Shown in pieces: positions 25,258 to 34,638 of a stretch of DNA of 64,000 nucleotides. Numbering within the stretch: position 1 is the stretch's first letter; every line of letters begins with the position of its first letter. The DNA lies in the NCBI RefSeq assembly GCF_001469895.1, contig NZ_LOPY01000019.1:1-64000 (forward strand), written 5' to 3'. Origin of the DNA: Pseudoalteromonas sp. XI10. GTDB taxonomy: Bacteria; Pseudomonadota; Gammaproteobacteria; Enterobacterales; Alteromonadaceae. Below the pieces are notes generated by a model. It worked only from the letters and a program-made list of their open reading frames with translations. It did no database searches and was not told the DNA's origin. Position numbers and translations under genes: made by a program.

Positions 25258-28104
25258 TTAGAAATCGTAAGATAGTCTTAAGTAGCCGAAACGACCGATG
25301 TTGTCGTAACTTGCACTACCAGAACCTGTACCTAACGTACCGTATGGAAGTTTGCGGTTGAAGATATTATCTACACCCAGCTTAACACCAAAACCATTTT
25401 CAAAGTTATAACCAATTGTTGCATCAGAGATAACGTAAGTACCAAATGTCATTAAGCTATTTGGATTCGGGTTATCTGCAAGTTCTTGGTCAGTGTAAAG
25501 GCTTACTTCATCTAGATAACGCGTATCAAAGGTTGTAAAGAAGCCATCACGCTTATAAGAAATTGAAAGGTTTGCTTGCCATTTCGCTTCGCCAGTTGTG
25601 CCTGCGTACTCATAGTAGTCGCTCGGTTGGTCTTGGAATGGGAAAGTTTTACGCTCAATTAAGTACGTACCAATTAAACGTGTTGAGAAGTTGCCTTCTA
25701 GTGCATCAAAGTCATAACCTAATTCAAAGTCAACACCTGATGCTTCTTGACCAGACACGTTCAGAACTGAGTTTTGAATAAGTGTAATTTCACTTGACGC
25801 GCTATCACGTGTGATTAGGTTACAGTATTGGTTATTAATACCACCTTCTGCATCTACACAGCGGTCAAGAATGTCTTGTGAACCGATGGTCGAAATCGCG
25901 TCTTCAAGTTCAATTTTCCAGTAGTCAACTGTCACTACAGCGTTTTCGATGAATGAAGGTTGGTAAACAAAGCCAATTGTTGTACTGGTTGATTCTTCAC
26001 CTTTCACATCTCGGTTACCACTTACTAAACCTTCAAGGGTTTGCGCATCGTAGTCTGATTCAAAATCAGCAGGTACACCAAGAGCTGCACAGTTCGCACG
26101 GCGTACTTCTGAATTTTGTAAATCATTCAAGTTATCAGCTAAACATGGATCGTCAACACTGTAGAATGTTTGGCTTGGCGCACCGAAGATTTCGCTAATG
26201 TTTGGAGCACGAAGTGCTTCTGATTGCGTTGCACGTACACGTAGTTGATCGTTAACTGTCCAATCTAAACCAAGTTTCCAGCTTGTTGCATCACCAATTG
26301 TACTGTAGTCAGCGTAACGTACCGCTGTATCGAGTACTAGGTCTTGAACAAGAGGTAAATCAGCAAGAAGTGGGATTGATGCTTCGAAGTAAATTTCATT
26401 TACATCAAACTCACCTTTGTCTTCGCCAAGCGCGTTAAAGAAGGTACCGGCTGCGTTGTCTGGCTCTTCAGTTTCGCTTTCTTCTTTACGGTATTCCACA
26501 CCCGCTGCAAAACCAATGTAACCTGCTGGTAATTCATAAATTGCTGAATTTGCAAGTGAAGCAGACACAACTGTTTGAGTAATCTTTGAAGTACCTACTG
26601 AAACAGTATTGATGTAATCAATCGCTTCTTGGCTTGGTGCACCGAAGCCCATGATATTAACAGGTACACACCCTTCAGCACGTGCTTCTTCGCTGCGACA
26701 AACAACATTGCCTGAACCATCATCAATAGCATCTAGGGCATTGTAGTAGTTTGCCATGATCATGTTAGCGCCATTAACACGCTCTAAATCAGTTTGGCCA
26801 TATACAACTGACGCATCTAATTCCCAGTCATTGAATACCGTGCCTTTTAAGCCTGCAACAAAACGGGTTGTTTCACGTGTATTGTTTTCAACACGACGAC
26901 CTAAGTCAGTCATCATGCGGTTAACCATGATTGAGCTAACACCTTCTTGTTCCATCAGATCTTTAACACTTGAGTCAAGATAAGGGTTGTCAATCTTGAT
27001 GCTGTTATTTGGGTTAAAGAAGAAGAATGCAGGCTGACCAATGCTTTGGCCTTCGCTGTTAACATACTTAGCTTCAAGATACGCATTCATGCCCTCTGCG
27101 ATATCGTAGTTCGTTTTGAAGTTAATGTTGTAGCGTTCAAACTCAGGTTGAATTTGGTTAAACTGTGCTAGGTTAAATGAATCACAGTTAGCACATGCAA
27201 GGCCATCAACTTGGTCACCAATGTTAAGTTCACGATAAGTACCATCTGGGTTAAATGAATTTACATAGCCATTACTTAGCGCAAACACACCTGCGTTATT
27301 AATCGCATAGTAACCTGCATTTGGCGTATAAATGTAGTCAGGAAAAGCTGGATCATCTTTGTTTTCAGCTGTTTGAGCTGTATTACGCATATTGCGGTAA
27401 GAGCCATCAGTCCATGGGTGGTCTAACGCATTTAAAGTATCTTGACCCGAATACTCAACAGAGAATGCCACGTTACCGCGATCATTATCGAAGTTTGTGC
27501 CGTAAGAGAATGTTGCTTTTTCGTTGCTGTAATCGCTTAGGTCTGACTCGCCTCGAGTTACACTTGCGCTAAAGCCTTCGATATTCTTTTTAAGAATGAA
27601 GTTAACTACACCCGTTACAGCATCGGCACCGTATACAGCTGACGCACCACCGGTGATAATTTCAACACGCTCAACCCATGTGCTTGGAATTGTATTTGTA
27701 TCAACTGATTGAGAGCCTGCAGAGCTAGAAACGTGACGCTTACCATTAACAAGTACTAGCGTACGGTCAGTACCCATATTACGTAAGTCAAGAATACTTA
27801 AACCCGCAGTACCGATGTAACGGCCAGAGTTTGAAAGTGAAAAAGTATTACCAAGAGCTGGTAATTTATTAAGTGCCTCACCGATATTAACCGCGCCTGT
27901 GTTAACTAAGTCATCACCACTGATAACTGTCACTGGCGCAGGGGCAATAGCACCTTCACGTAAAATACGAGAACCAGTTACTTCGATACGGTCGATTGTT
28001 TGTACACCTTCTTCATCAGCAGCAAATGACTGGCCTGAAATTGCAAGTGCAGATGTGCACAGGGCAAGCTTAATACTTGCACCTAAGATGTTATGTTTTT
28101 TCAT
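25258..28104 (-). CDS. TonB-dependent outer-membrane receptor
   Basis: The 948-aa protein has a signal peptide ending near SGQSFA and an N-terminal TonB-box-like segment (IDRIEVTGSRI). The plug domain covers about residues 50-170 (APVTVISGDDLVNTGAVNIG; GGASAVYGADAVTGVVNFIL). A long beta-barrel ends in GYLRLSYDF, the C-terminal aromatic signature. This class in marine Alteromonadales imports peptides, glycans or other large nutrients; the ligand cannot be read. The gene is alone, with a 310-base upstream region shared with divergent cybC. Confidence 0.9.
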   Translation of the reverse strand: MKKHNILGASIKLALCTSALAISGQSFAADEEGVQTIDRIEVTGSRILREGAIAPAPVTVISGDDLVNTGAVNIGEALNKLPALGNTFSLSNSGRYIGTAGLSILDLRNMGTDRTLVLVNGKRHVSSSAGSQSVDTNTIPSTWVERVEIITGGASAVYGADAVTGVVNFILKKNIEGFSASVTRGESDLSDYSNEKATFSYGTNFDNDRGNVAFSVEYSGQDTLNALDHPWTDGSYRNMRNTAQTAENKDDPAFPDYIYTPNAGYYAINNAGVFALSNGYVNSFNPDGTYRELNIGDQVDGLACANCDSFNLAQFNQIQPEFERYNINFKTNYDIAEGMNAYLEAKYVNSEGQSIGQPAFFFFNPNNSIKIDNPYLDSSVKDLMEQEGVSSIMVNRMMTDLGRRVENNTRETTRFVAGLKGTVFNDWELDASVVYGQTDLERVNGANMIMANYYNALDAIDDGSGNVVCRSEEARAEGCVPVNIMGFGAPSQEAIDYINTVSVGTSKITQTVVSASLANSAIYELPAGYIGFAAGVEYRKEESETEEPDNAAGTFFNALGEDKGEFDVNEIYFEASIPLLADLPLVQDLVLDTAVRYADYSTIGDATSWKLGLDWTVNDQLRVRATQSEALRAPNISEIFGAPSQTFYSVDDPCLADNLNDLQNSEVRRANCAALGVPADFESDYDAQTLEGLVSGNRDVKGEESTSTTIGFVYQPSFIENAVVTVDYWKIELEDAISTIGSQDILDRCVDAEGGINNQYCNLITRDSASSEITLIQNSVLNVSGQEASGVDFELGYDFDALEGNFSTRLIGTYLIERKTFPFQDQPSDYYEYAGTTGEAKWQANLSISYKRDGFFTTFDTRYLDEVSLYTDQELADNPNPNSLMTFGTYVISDATIGYNFENGFGVKLGVDNIFNRKLPYGTLGTGSGSASYDNIGRFGYLRLSYDF

Positions 28105-28414
28105 TGTTTCACCTGTTAGTTTTTATTTTATCCCTTAAAGGGTTGTTAACAGTTGTTCTTAAAATGTTAACGCGGTGCACTTTATCATTGTCCCTATTAT
28201 TTGCAAACAAAAACTACGTATCAATTTGTACACATCTAATTTCAATTTAAACAGTGTGTTAGATTCTTTGTGGGGTTCAGGTGTTTTTTGTTTGTTGTGA
28301 AAAGGTGATTACAGAATATTTACTTTGTTGCAGTATTAGGTATTTTAATGGTATTAGGTTTACGTAGCGTTTCGCTTTATAATGGGTGCATAATTTGTAT
28401 TTGGTTGAGAGTGT
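28105..28414. other. Divergent promoter region between the TonB receptor and cybC
   Basis: This A/T-rich 310-base gap has no gene. Two TGTTAAC-like words occur near 28144 and 28166, close to the receptor start. No known operator was identified. Confidence 0.4.
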
Positions 28415-28801
28415 ATGAAAGCCATTTTTATTAGTTTTTTAATCGTTTTTTCCAGTCTGTGCGCGGCCAATAATATTGATCTTGAGGCCAATATGAAAAA
28501 CATGGGGCTCGCTTATAAAAACTCAGTGCGAGCAACTGATTTAGCCACCTTTAATACCGCTATCGATGAATTTATTGAGTTGTTAGAGACTGCCAAAATA
28601 GCTGATTTTAAACAGCATAAAACAGCGTCTTTAGAAGGGCTTGATAAAGTCATAAATCAAGCAAAGCAAGCTAAGCAACTTGCAACGACCCGTGGCCTTG
28701 AAGCTGCAAAAGCGCCGCTTAAATCTATTGATGAGCTACGTAAGAAATACCATGAGCTACATGAGCCGCCAGGTTTTTGGGAGTTGTTATTTGGCAAGTA
28801 A
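28415..28801 (+). CDS. cybC: Cytochrome b562
   Basis: The 128-aa protein has a signal peptide (MKAIFISFLIVFSSLCAA) and a four-helix mature domain. The heme ligands of the family are found as Met27 (IDLEANMKN) and His113 (LRKKYHELHEP). It is a soluble periplasmic electron carrier whose physiological partner is unclear even in well-studied bacteria. It stands alone. Confidence 0.85.
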   Translation: MKAIFISFLIVFSSLCAANNIDLEANMKNMGLAYKNSVRATDLATFNTAIDEFIELLETAKIADFKQHKTASLEGLDKVINQAKQAKQLATTRGLEAAKAPLKSIDELRKKYHELHEPPGFWELLFGK

Positions 28802-28858
28802 AAATAAATTAACGAGTTAGATTTACTTTAATTTAAAAAAGGTGCCGAGGCACCTTTA

Positions 28859-28996
28859 TTAACGCTTTTTCTTTTTACCCTGAACTGCCTTCAAGCGCGG
28901 ATTGTCTTTATTAATAACATAGACACGACCTTTACGCTTTACGATTTGGCAGCCCGGGCGGTTCTTCGCGCTTTTTAATGAACTTAATACTTTCAT
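28859..28996 (-). CDS. rpmJ: Ribosomal protein L36, zinc-independent paralogue (YkgO type)
   Basis: The 45-aa protein is [20 protein letters not shown] then [20 protein letters not shown] and KKKKR. It has only one of the zinc-ligand cysteines, which marks the zinc-independent form. It follows the L31 paralogue by 17 bases on the minus strand. Such paralogues replace the zinc-binding versions under zinc limitation. Confidence 0.93.
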   Translation of the reverse strand: MKVLSSLKSAKNRPGCQIVKRKGRVYVINKDNPRLKAVQGKKKKR

Positions 28997-29013
28997 GTTC
29001 TTTCCTATAGCAA

Positions 29014-29265
29014 CTACTTGCTCGCTAAGTTTTTGAAACGACGATTAAACGCAGCAACACGGCCATCGCTTGCAACAGCTTTTTGCTTACCGGTATAAAA
29101 CGGGTGTGAATCGCTTGATACGTCAATTGGCACATAAGGGTAGGTTTTTCCCTCAAGTTCAATCGTGCGCGAAGTTTTAATTGTCGAACCAATAATAAAG
29201 TAGCTGTCTGCCGCTGTATCATGAAACGCGACTTGCTGGTAATCAGGGTGGATATTTGGCTTCAT
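29014..29265 (-). CDS. rpmE2: Ribosomal protein L31 type B
   Basis: The 83-aa protein starts [20 protein letters not shown] and has [15 protein letters not shown], the type B signature, without the CxxC zinc motif of type A. It replaces zinc-binding L31 when zinc is scarce, freeing zinc. It forms an operon with the L36 paralogue downstream. A Zur-like site lies just upstream. Confidence 0.95.
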   Translation of the reverse strand: MKPNIHPDYQQVAFHDTAADSYFIIGSTIKTSRTIELEGKTYPYVPIDVSSDSHPFYTGKQKAVASDGRVAAFNRRFKNLASK

Positions 29266-29273
29266 AATGGAAC

Positions 29274-29296
29274 TCTTTGTTATGTGATAATGTATC
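29274..29296 (-). promoter_or_regulatory. Zur-like operator upstream of rpmE2
   Basis: The core ATTATCACATAAC (29279-29291, minus strand) matches 9 of 12 defined positions of the Zur core GTTATANTATAAC, and GATAC precedes it. Position and gene content support zinc-responsive repression. Confidence 0.5.
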
Positions 29297-29472
29297 GATT
29301 ATAGGGTGGTTGACTATTTAGATCAAGATAAAAATGATTCTTATTTATATTAATTTGTCTTAATTTTGTACAAGCTGAACAATCAATAAGCAGTTAGATT
29401 TAAAAAGCTGGATATTGTCGATAAGGCTGTTATAACTAGGTATGCGTGCTTATTTTAAAGAAGGATAAGGAA

Positions 29473-29742
29473 GTGAATGATAAAACTAGCCGTGAAGAAC
29501 TAGATCAAAATGTAATGAACACGCTTCGCGATAAAGACCATTCTGTTTTAGCTAATCATGTAGACACCTTGTTATGTACTCACAACGATATTATTGAGTT
29601 GTTGGCACAGTATTTAGCTCTGAGTGAACAAGATGATGATGAGCGTTTCGATACCTGGTTTGATAATCTAAGTAAAGAGCAACACACCGTTGTGAAGACT
29701 TTCGAAGTGTATCGTGGTCAGTACGAGCATTTAGATTCTTAA
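29473..29742 (+). CDS. Small helical hypothetical protein
   Basis: The product is about 89 aa from the GTG at 29473, chosen because AAGGATAAGGAA lies just before it; an upstream GTG at 29446 would give 98 aa. The protein is acidic and helical (LAQYLALSEQDDDERFDTWF) with no signal peptide. The family is not recognised. It converges on the subtilase gene, with a shared hairpin between them. Confidence 0.6.
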   Translation: MNDKTSREELDQNVMNTLRDKDHSVLANHVDTLLCTHNDIIELLAQYLALSEQDDDERFDTWFDNLSKEQHTVVKTFEVYRGQYEHLDS

Positions 29743-29768
29743 TACTTGATCAAGTTGTTTTTACATGA

Positions 29769-29792
29769 AAAAAGCCACCCGAAGGCGGCTTT
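29769..29792. terminator. Bidirectional terminator
   Basis: AAAGCCACC and GGCGGCTTT pair around CGAA, with A-rich sequence on one side. It lies between two convergent genes. Confidence 0.6.
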
Positions 29793-29811
29793 GCTGATTA
29801 GCGCTAACTAA

Positions 29812-32800
29812 TTAATCTAACATGTAAGCTCGCATGGTAATTTGCTCTGCTTGGCTTGAGCCGTAATCAGAAACAATCGTTCGAATATGGACAAAGTCAC
29901 CAACGTTTCCTGTATTAGGGATCGTAGCTACCCATTCACCGTCAATGTGTTCAACTTGTGCATCTATCCAGTTTTCGCTTGAGAACTTCGTTGATACAGG
30001 GCAATAGATATAAGCAGGCACGTTAGCAATCGTACATTCTTGGCCGTATGCATATTGGAACTGTACATCTGCCAGCGCCACTTCACCAACACCGTCTAGT
30101 AAACCCGTTAACTTAACTTGAGCCGCTTCACCCGCTTTCATGCTGTTATTAATATCAACCGGTAAATCAACCATAGGCACTAAAATTGGCTGAACACCTT
30201 GTTGCTGCTCGTCAGCTGTAAATGTATAGAAGCCTTGGTAAAGAGAACCTAGCTTATCATTGGCTGGAGAGCGCTCACCGACACCGCGAGCATAAGATCG
30301 CATTTCTAAGGTAATTTGATGAGAGCCCGGCTCAAGGGTTAATGTGCCTTGATACGGAGATGCTGGCTCACCATTTACTTTTAAACCAAATGCTGAGCTA
30401 CCCATAAAGCCGAAGATACCATCATGGTTTGCGGCATCGCCAAACGAGGCAAGATTAAAGTAAAGAACATTGGTATCGCGGCTAATAATCGCTGAGCCAC
30501 TGCTGCCTAAGCTACCAGCGCGTGGACCTTTAAACCAAGTAGTGCTTTGCTCAGCACCTTCTGTCATTGCGCGTGGACCATCAAAATAAGCGCCTCCACT
30601 TTGAATTTTATAGTTTGGCATAACGACATTCGTCCATGCATTTTTTGCACTTGCTGTGTAATATTCATCACGTTGATGAGGCAACATAATTAACTGTGAG
30701 CTACCTGTTGAGTAGAACTCCCCTGTACTGTTGGTCATTGCCATAACATCAGTCCATGCAGGGCGCTCATCATTTTGCGAGTGATAAGACGCACTTATTT
30801 TATGCATTTTATGTTCAGCAATATTGATTTGCCCAGGTTGAATTCGGCCATCAGTAATATGGTTTATTGAATAAGCATAAGGTGAGCGTTCAGCCGCAAT
30901 ACCAGACCAGCTAACGATATTGTTGCCAGCCTCGATTTCTGCCATTAAGGCTTCACCTTGTTCGGTACTAATGCCAATCACGGGGACTTTTGGTGTGCCT
31001 GTGATTGCCCCTTTATATCGACCGCCACGACCAGGGCGATAAAAAATCACACCGCTAGCGCCTTTTTTCATCGCATTACCGACCATGTAAGACGTGAGGT
31101 AATTAGGGTTAGCAATAAGCGCAATTTTTCCGTCTAACTCAAATTGGCTCCAGTCAGTGCTGTAACCAGCATCACCTACTGGCACTACTTCTGCAGAGCC
31201 TTCACCATGAAAAGACAGTGCTAAACCTTGTTTGATGTAATCAAGTTCAACTCCGTTTTGCATAGTGACGGTTGTTTCTGGAGCCACTGCGCGGGTGGTG
31301 ATAAATGAGCGAAAGCGATCGTCATGACCTTGTGACCATGCATACATATCATTTACGTAATCAGGAGCCATTTCGATAGCTGCAAGCTTCGCAACTTCTT
31401 GATCGTCGATCGCGTAAGTAAAGCCAAATGAATAACCTTGTGGATCAAGAGGCTGGTCAGCTTTAAAGGTGATAGGTTGAGCGTTACGTGCATCAAAGTT
31501 AATCTCTGTTTTGCCATCAATCTTACGATTTAATACAGCCATTTGTGCCGCTGATTCAACTAAACCAGAGCTGGTTTGCGGATTATCGTAAGTCATAATG
31601 TTAGCAATCAACGTATAGTAACCAGCAGGTACATCGATATTGGCTTTACCGCCAGTGAGCCTAACAAGACTGCCCCAATCATCTTCTTCATTTATTAAGT
31701 AAAGCTTAGATGGCGAGCCTGCTTGATTACCCCAGCGATCAGTCAGGTTAACAGTTAAATTAACGTGAGGTTGGTCAATCCAAAATGATACTGGCACAGT
31801 CACTTGTTGGTCGGTATTGCCAACGGTTGTGCCTGTGATACGACCTGTAATTGCACCATAAGCACTGTTATTAAGTGCCACACTTGGGTCTATCCACATA
31901 GGGACTTGAGCAACACCTTTGGCTGGGATTGTCACAGAGTTTACATCTAACCCTGCCAAGGTCGCTGGTAATTGTGTTTTGCCATCTTCACCAATTAAGT
32001 CTAATTTCAATTTTAATTTAATACTTTCATCAGACGTGTTTGTTAGCGTGATCTGTGTTTCTGTAAATGCACTATTGGCATTATCAAAGTAGCCAAGTTC
32101 ACGGTTTGCAGGGGCCACAATAGCTTGGTCAATGGCACGGTCGATATTCATGGCACCGGCACCTTGCTCAAGTACGTGAGAATCACCACTAAATACAGAT
32201 GATGTAAGCACGTCTTTAATTTCTTTTGGCGTAAGGTCTTGGCGAGCTTGCATAACAATTGCAGCACCACCGGCAACATGAGGGGCTGCCATCGAAGTAC
32301 CAGAATAGACGCGGTAAGCCGTATCACCTAAGCCACCAGAAGCTGCAGCAATAACAGATACACCTTGCGAGGCAATATCTGGTTTTGCTGAGTGGCCATC
32401 TGGAGATGGACCGCGTGAAGAGAACGACGCCGTATTGCCGTCACGGTCAATGGCACCCACGGTTAATGCACTTGGTGCACAGCCCGGTGAACCAATCGTT
32501 TCGCGGGTAAAGCTATTGCCTGCAGAGATAACAAATAAAGCCTTATCACTCAGCGCTTCAACCATCTCAACCAATGGGCCACTACAGGTTGTTGCTGTGC
32601 CACCCAATGACATATTTACAATGTCAGCGCGCTCTGAAAGCACCGCCCATTGCATGCCATTTAAAATACCGTAGGTTGATCCTCCTCCTGTATTACCAAG
32701 TACTTTACCGATAATTAAATCGGCGGCTGGTGCCACACCGACCCATTTACCTTCTGACTCCTGACCATTGCCTGCAACGGTTGAGGCTGTATGAGTTCCA

Positions 32801-33588
32801 TGACCATTTAAGTCATCTACACCGTTGCTCGAATACGTAAAATCACGGGATGCAATGACACGACCTAGTAAGTCTGGGTGCTCGGTATCGTAGCCTGTAT
32901 CAAGCACGGCAACTTTAATACCTGCGCCATTATAGTTAATCGCTGACTCACCATATGCGCCGGTAAGCGGGACTGTTGGAGTCAGTGTTTCTGACTGGGT
33001 AACCTTGTGAGCATGAACGACAGCATCAAGCCAAAGACCTTCAACGTCAGCTTGTGCAACCAGGGTTTGCCAAGTTTGCGCTGCTTTGTCTTTGCTGATT
33101 GCAAATGCAGCGCTGTCGATTAGCTCAATTTCACCGGTTAATGACATACCAGCAAGCGTTGCTGGGACTGCAGGTCCTGCAAGGGTGCCGTCGCGGTATT
33201 CAACAATGATGGGGAGCGCGTCGGTTGATGCATCATCGTAACCCGATTCATATAACTTATTAATGTTAAATAACTCTAAATCGATCGCATTTGAATCAAC
33301 TAAGGCTTGAGCATGGTTTGGAACAACATAGGTGTTGTTACCACGTTTAAAGATACTGGTGAATGTATCTGAACCATCTGCAGTGACTAATCGAATGCCG
33401 CCTAGCTTGCCGTCTTTATTGACAACAGCCGATACTTTGTCCCCAGTGATCAATGTGAATGTAAGGGCATCCGCTTCACTTTGTTGTGTAACAAATGATT
33501 CTTCAGCGGTTGCTGGCTGGGCAATCGATAAGCCGAGCATGGCTAAGTAGGTCGCCTTTAAGCGACCAAGCCTTGGAAAAGGTTTCAT
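29812..33588 (-). CDS. Secreted multidomain subtilisin-like serine protease (S8)
   Basis: The 1258-aa protease has a signal peptide (about residues 1-28) and a propeptide. The S8 domain carries Asp230 (VAVLDTGYD), His263 (NGHGTHTAS) and Ser432 (SGTSMAAPHVAGG). A PA-like insert in the C-terminal half (IALIANPNYLTSYMVGNAMK; GASGVIFYRPGRGG) may bind substrate or protein partners, and beta-rich domains follow. It should degrade extracellular protein, fitting a marine heterotroph. It is monocistronic. No sortase or T9SS-type tail is seen. Confidence 0.92.
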   Translation of the reverse strand: MKPFPRLGRLKATYLAMLGLSIAQPATAEESFVTQQSEADALTFTLITGDKVSAVVNKDGKLGGIRLVTADGSDTFTSIFKRGNNTYVVPNHAQALVDSNAIDLELFNINKLYESGYDDASTDALPIIVEYRDGTLAGPAVPATLAGMSLTGEIELIDSAAFAISKDKAAQTWQTLVAQADVEGLWLDAVVHAHKVTQSETLTPTVPLTGAYGESAINYNGAGIKVAVLDTGYDTEHPDLLGRVIASRDFTYSSNGVDDLNGHGTHTASTVAGNGQESEGKWVGVAPAADLIIGKVLGNTGGGSTYGILNGMQWAVLSERADIVNMSLGGTATTCSGPLVEMVEALSDKALFVISAGNSFTRETIGSPGCAPSALTVGAIDRDGNTASFSSRGPSPDGHSAKPDIASQGVSVIAAASGGLGDTAYRVYSGTSMAAPHVAGGAAIVMQARQDLTPKEIKDVLTSSVFSGDSHVLEQGAGAMNIDRAIDQAIVAPANRELGYFDNANSAFTETQITLTNTSDESIKLKLKLDLIGEDGKTQLPATLAGLDVNSVTIPAKGVAQVPMWIDPSVALNNSAYGAITGRITGTTVGNTDQQVTVPVSFWIDQPHVNLTVNLTDRWGNQAGSPSKLYLINEEDDWGSLVRLTGGKANIDVPAGYYTLIANIMTYDNPQTSSGLVESAAQMAVLNRKIDGKTEINFDARNAQPITFKADQPLDPQGYSFGFTYAIDDQEVAKLAAIEMAPDYVNDMYAWSQGHDDRFRSFITTRAVAPETTVTMQNGVELDYIKQGLALSFHGEGSAEVVPVGDAGYSTDWSQFELDGKIALIANPNYLTSYMVGNAMKKGASGVIFYRPGRGGRYKGAITGTPKVPVIGISTEQGEALMAEIEAGNNIVSWSGIAAERSPYAYSINHITDGRIQPGQINIAEHKMHKISASYHSQNDERPAWTDVMAMTNSTGEFYSTGSSQLIMLPHQRDEYYTASAKNAWTNVVMPNYKIQSGGAYFDGPRAMTEGAEQSTTWFKGPRAGSLGSSGSAIISRDTNVLYFNLASFGDAANHDGIFGFMGSSAFGLKVNGEPASPYQGTLTLEPGSHQITLEMRSYARGVGERSPANDKLGSLYQGFYTFTADEQQQGVQPILVPMVDLPVDINNSMKAGEAAQVKLTGLLDGVGEVALADVQFQYAYGQECTIANVPAYIYCPVSTKFSSENWIDAQVEHIDGEWVATIPNTGNVGDFVHIRTIVSDYGSSQAEQITMRAYMLD

Positions 33589-33824
33589 CTTTTCATCCTT
33601 TATTTTGATGTAATTAGTTTGGAAGAAAGGAGTTATTGCTAGGTGTCAAAACAACAAATATGACAAGAGCTATAACTCAACCAGACCAATCTATCGATCA
33701 AGCAGATGAAAACCTACAAAACAAAGGTAGCAAATTGTATTAACCTATTTGCAACAAAATAAACACTGCTGTAACTTTGTGCGATCGTTCAGTTTCGCTT
33801 CATTTTAAGCGCAAAAATGAGAGG

Positions 33825-34484
33825 TTATTTTACCGATAGATCGTACTTTGCCACTACGTCATCAATATAACGATGGCGTAAGGTGTTTTTACCTTCGTTG
33901 CCCGTACCATGACTTAACGCGCGGTTCATTAATTTGAGCGCCTTATGCAAGCTTTGGCGCTCTTCTACGCTTAAACCTGACTTAGTACGCAATTCAGTAA
34001 TGTCATCAATCAATAACTTAGCTACGTCGAGCTGCACGGCTTCTTCAACTAAGCCATTTTGTGTCAGCACACCGTATTTACTGCAAAGAAATTGTTGCCA
34101 AACTTGCTGTAAGTGCTCGTCAATTTCACTGCCAAATAATTCTTCATCGATAGCAAAGCCTTGCTCGGCAAGCTTACTGAGTTGATTTGAATATTGCTGA
34201 GCAAAATAATTAAACGCTTGGCAGGATGAGCTTATGTCATGTTTGATAATTAGTTGCCCCCAACTAGCGGCACCACGAGGGTAATAGTCTTGATATTCTT
34301 CGCATTGATAAATGCCCGAATACGAACTGCATTCTAATTGACTCTGCAAACAGTAACTCGGCTTTGGAAATAAACTACTTTGTTGCCATGCTGATAGCGT
34401 TTCCTCATCAATTGAGAGGGTATGGCACAGCTCTTCAGTTGTATAAAAGTAGGTTGCCAAAAATTTTGAAAGTTGCATTATCAA
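33825..34484 (-). CDS. DUF6058-like protein with N-terminal HTH-like segment
   Basis: The product is 219 aa, or 217 from the second methionine. The N-terminus (TTEELCHTLSIDEETLSAWQ) resembles a MerR-type helix-turn-helix. The rest is helical with several cysteines (CSSYSGIYQCEEY). I associate it with the DUF6058 'natural product biosynthesis' family, with moderate certainty. Its function is unknown. It is divergent from the dapA-like gene across a LexA-box-like palindrome about 17 bases upstream of its start. Confidence 0.6.
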   Translation of the reverse strand: MIMQLSKFLATYFYTTEELCHTLSIDEETLSAWQQSSLFPKPSYCLQSQLECSSYSGIYQCEEYQDYYPRGAASWGQLIIKHDISSSCQAFNYFAQQYSNQLSKLAEQGFAIDEELFGSEIDEHLQQVWQQFLCSKYGVLTQNGLVEEAVQLDVAKLLIDDITELRTKSGLSVEERQSLHKALKLMNRALSHGTGNEGKNTLRHRYIDDVVAKYDLSVK

Positions 34485-34495
34485 ATACTCACAAT

Positions 34496-34521
34496 AAACA
34501 CTGTTAATTTATACAGTGTTT
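34496..34521. promoter_or_regulatory. LexA-box-like palindrome
   Basis: AAACACTGT and ACAGTGTTT are perfect inverted repeats around TAATTTAT. The inner CTGT-N8-ACAG with an A/T centre is the SOS box form of gammaproteobacterial LexA. It lies in the promoter zone of the DUF6058-like gene and about 120 bases before the dapA homologue. Confidence 0.6.
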
Positions 34522-34638
34522 GATTTTGGCTTAACTTTGATTTTTTCTCAAGTATTTTTATTTATTGCAGCACACTACTCGGAAAATGCCTGTGTTTGTG
34601 ATACAACTAGCGCAAATTTTCCAAACATTAAAAAAGTT

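Noticed and set aside
32435..32674. Plus-strand frames opposite the subtilase gene
   Set aside because: They are antisense shadows of the conserved protease catalytic region.
34516..34638. N-terminal extension of the DHDPS homologue
   Set aside because: The extra 41 residues are hydrophobic, overlap the palindrome and exceed the family length; the ATG at 34639 gives a normal protein.
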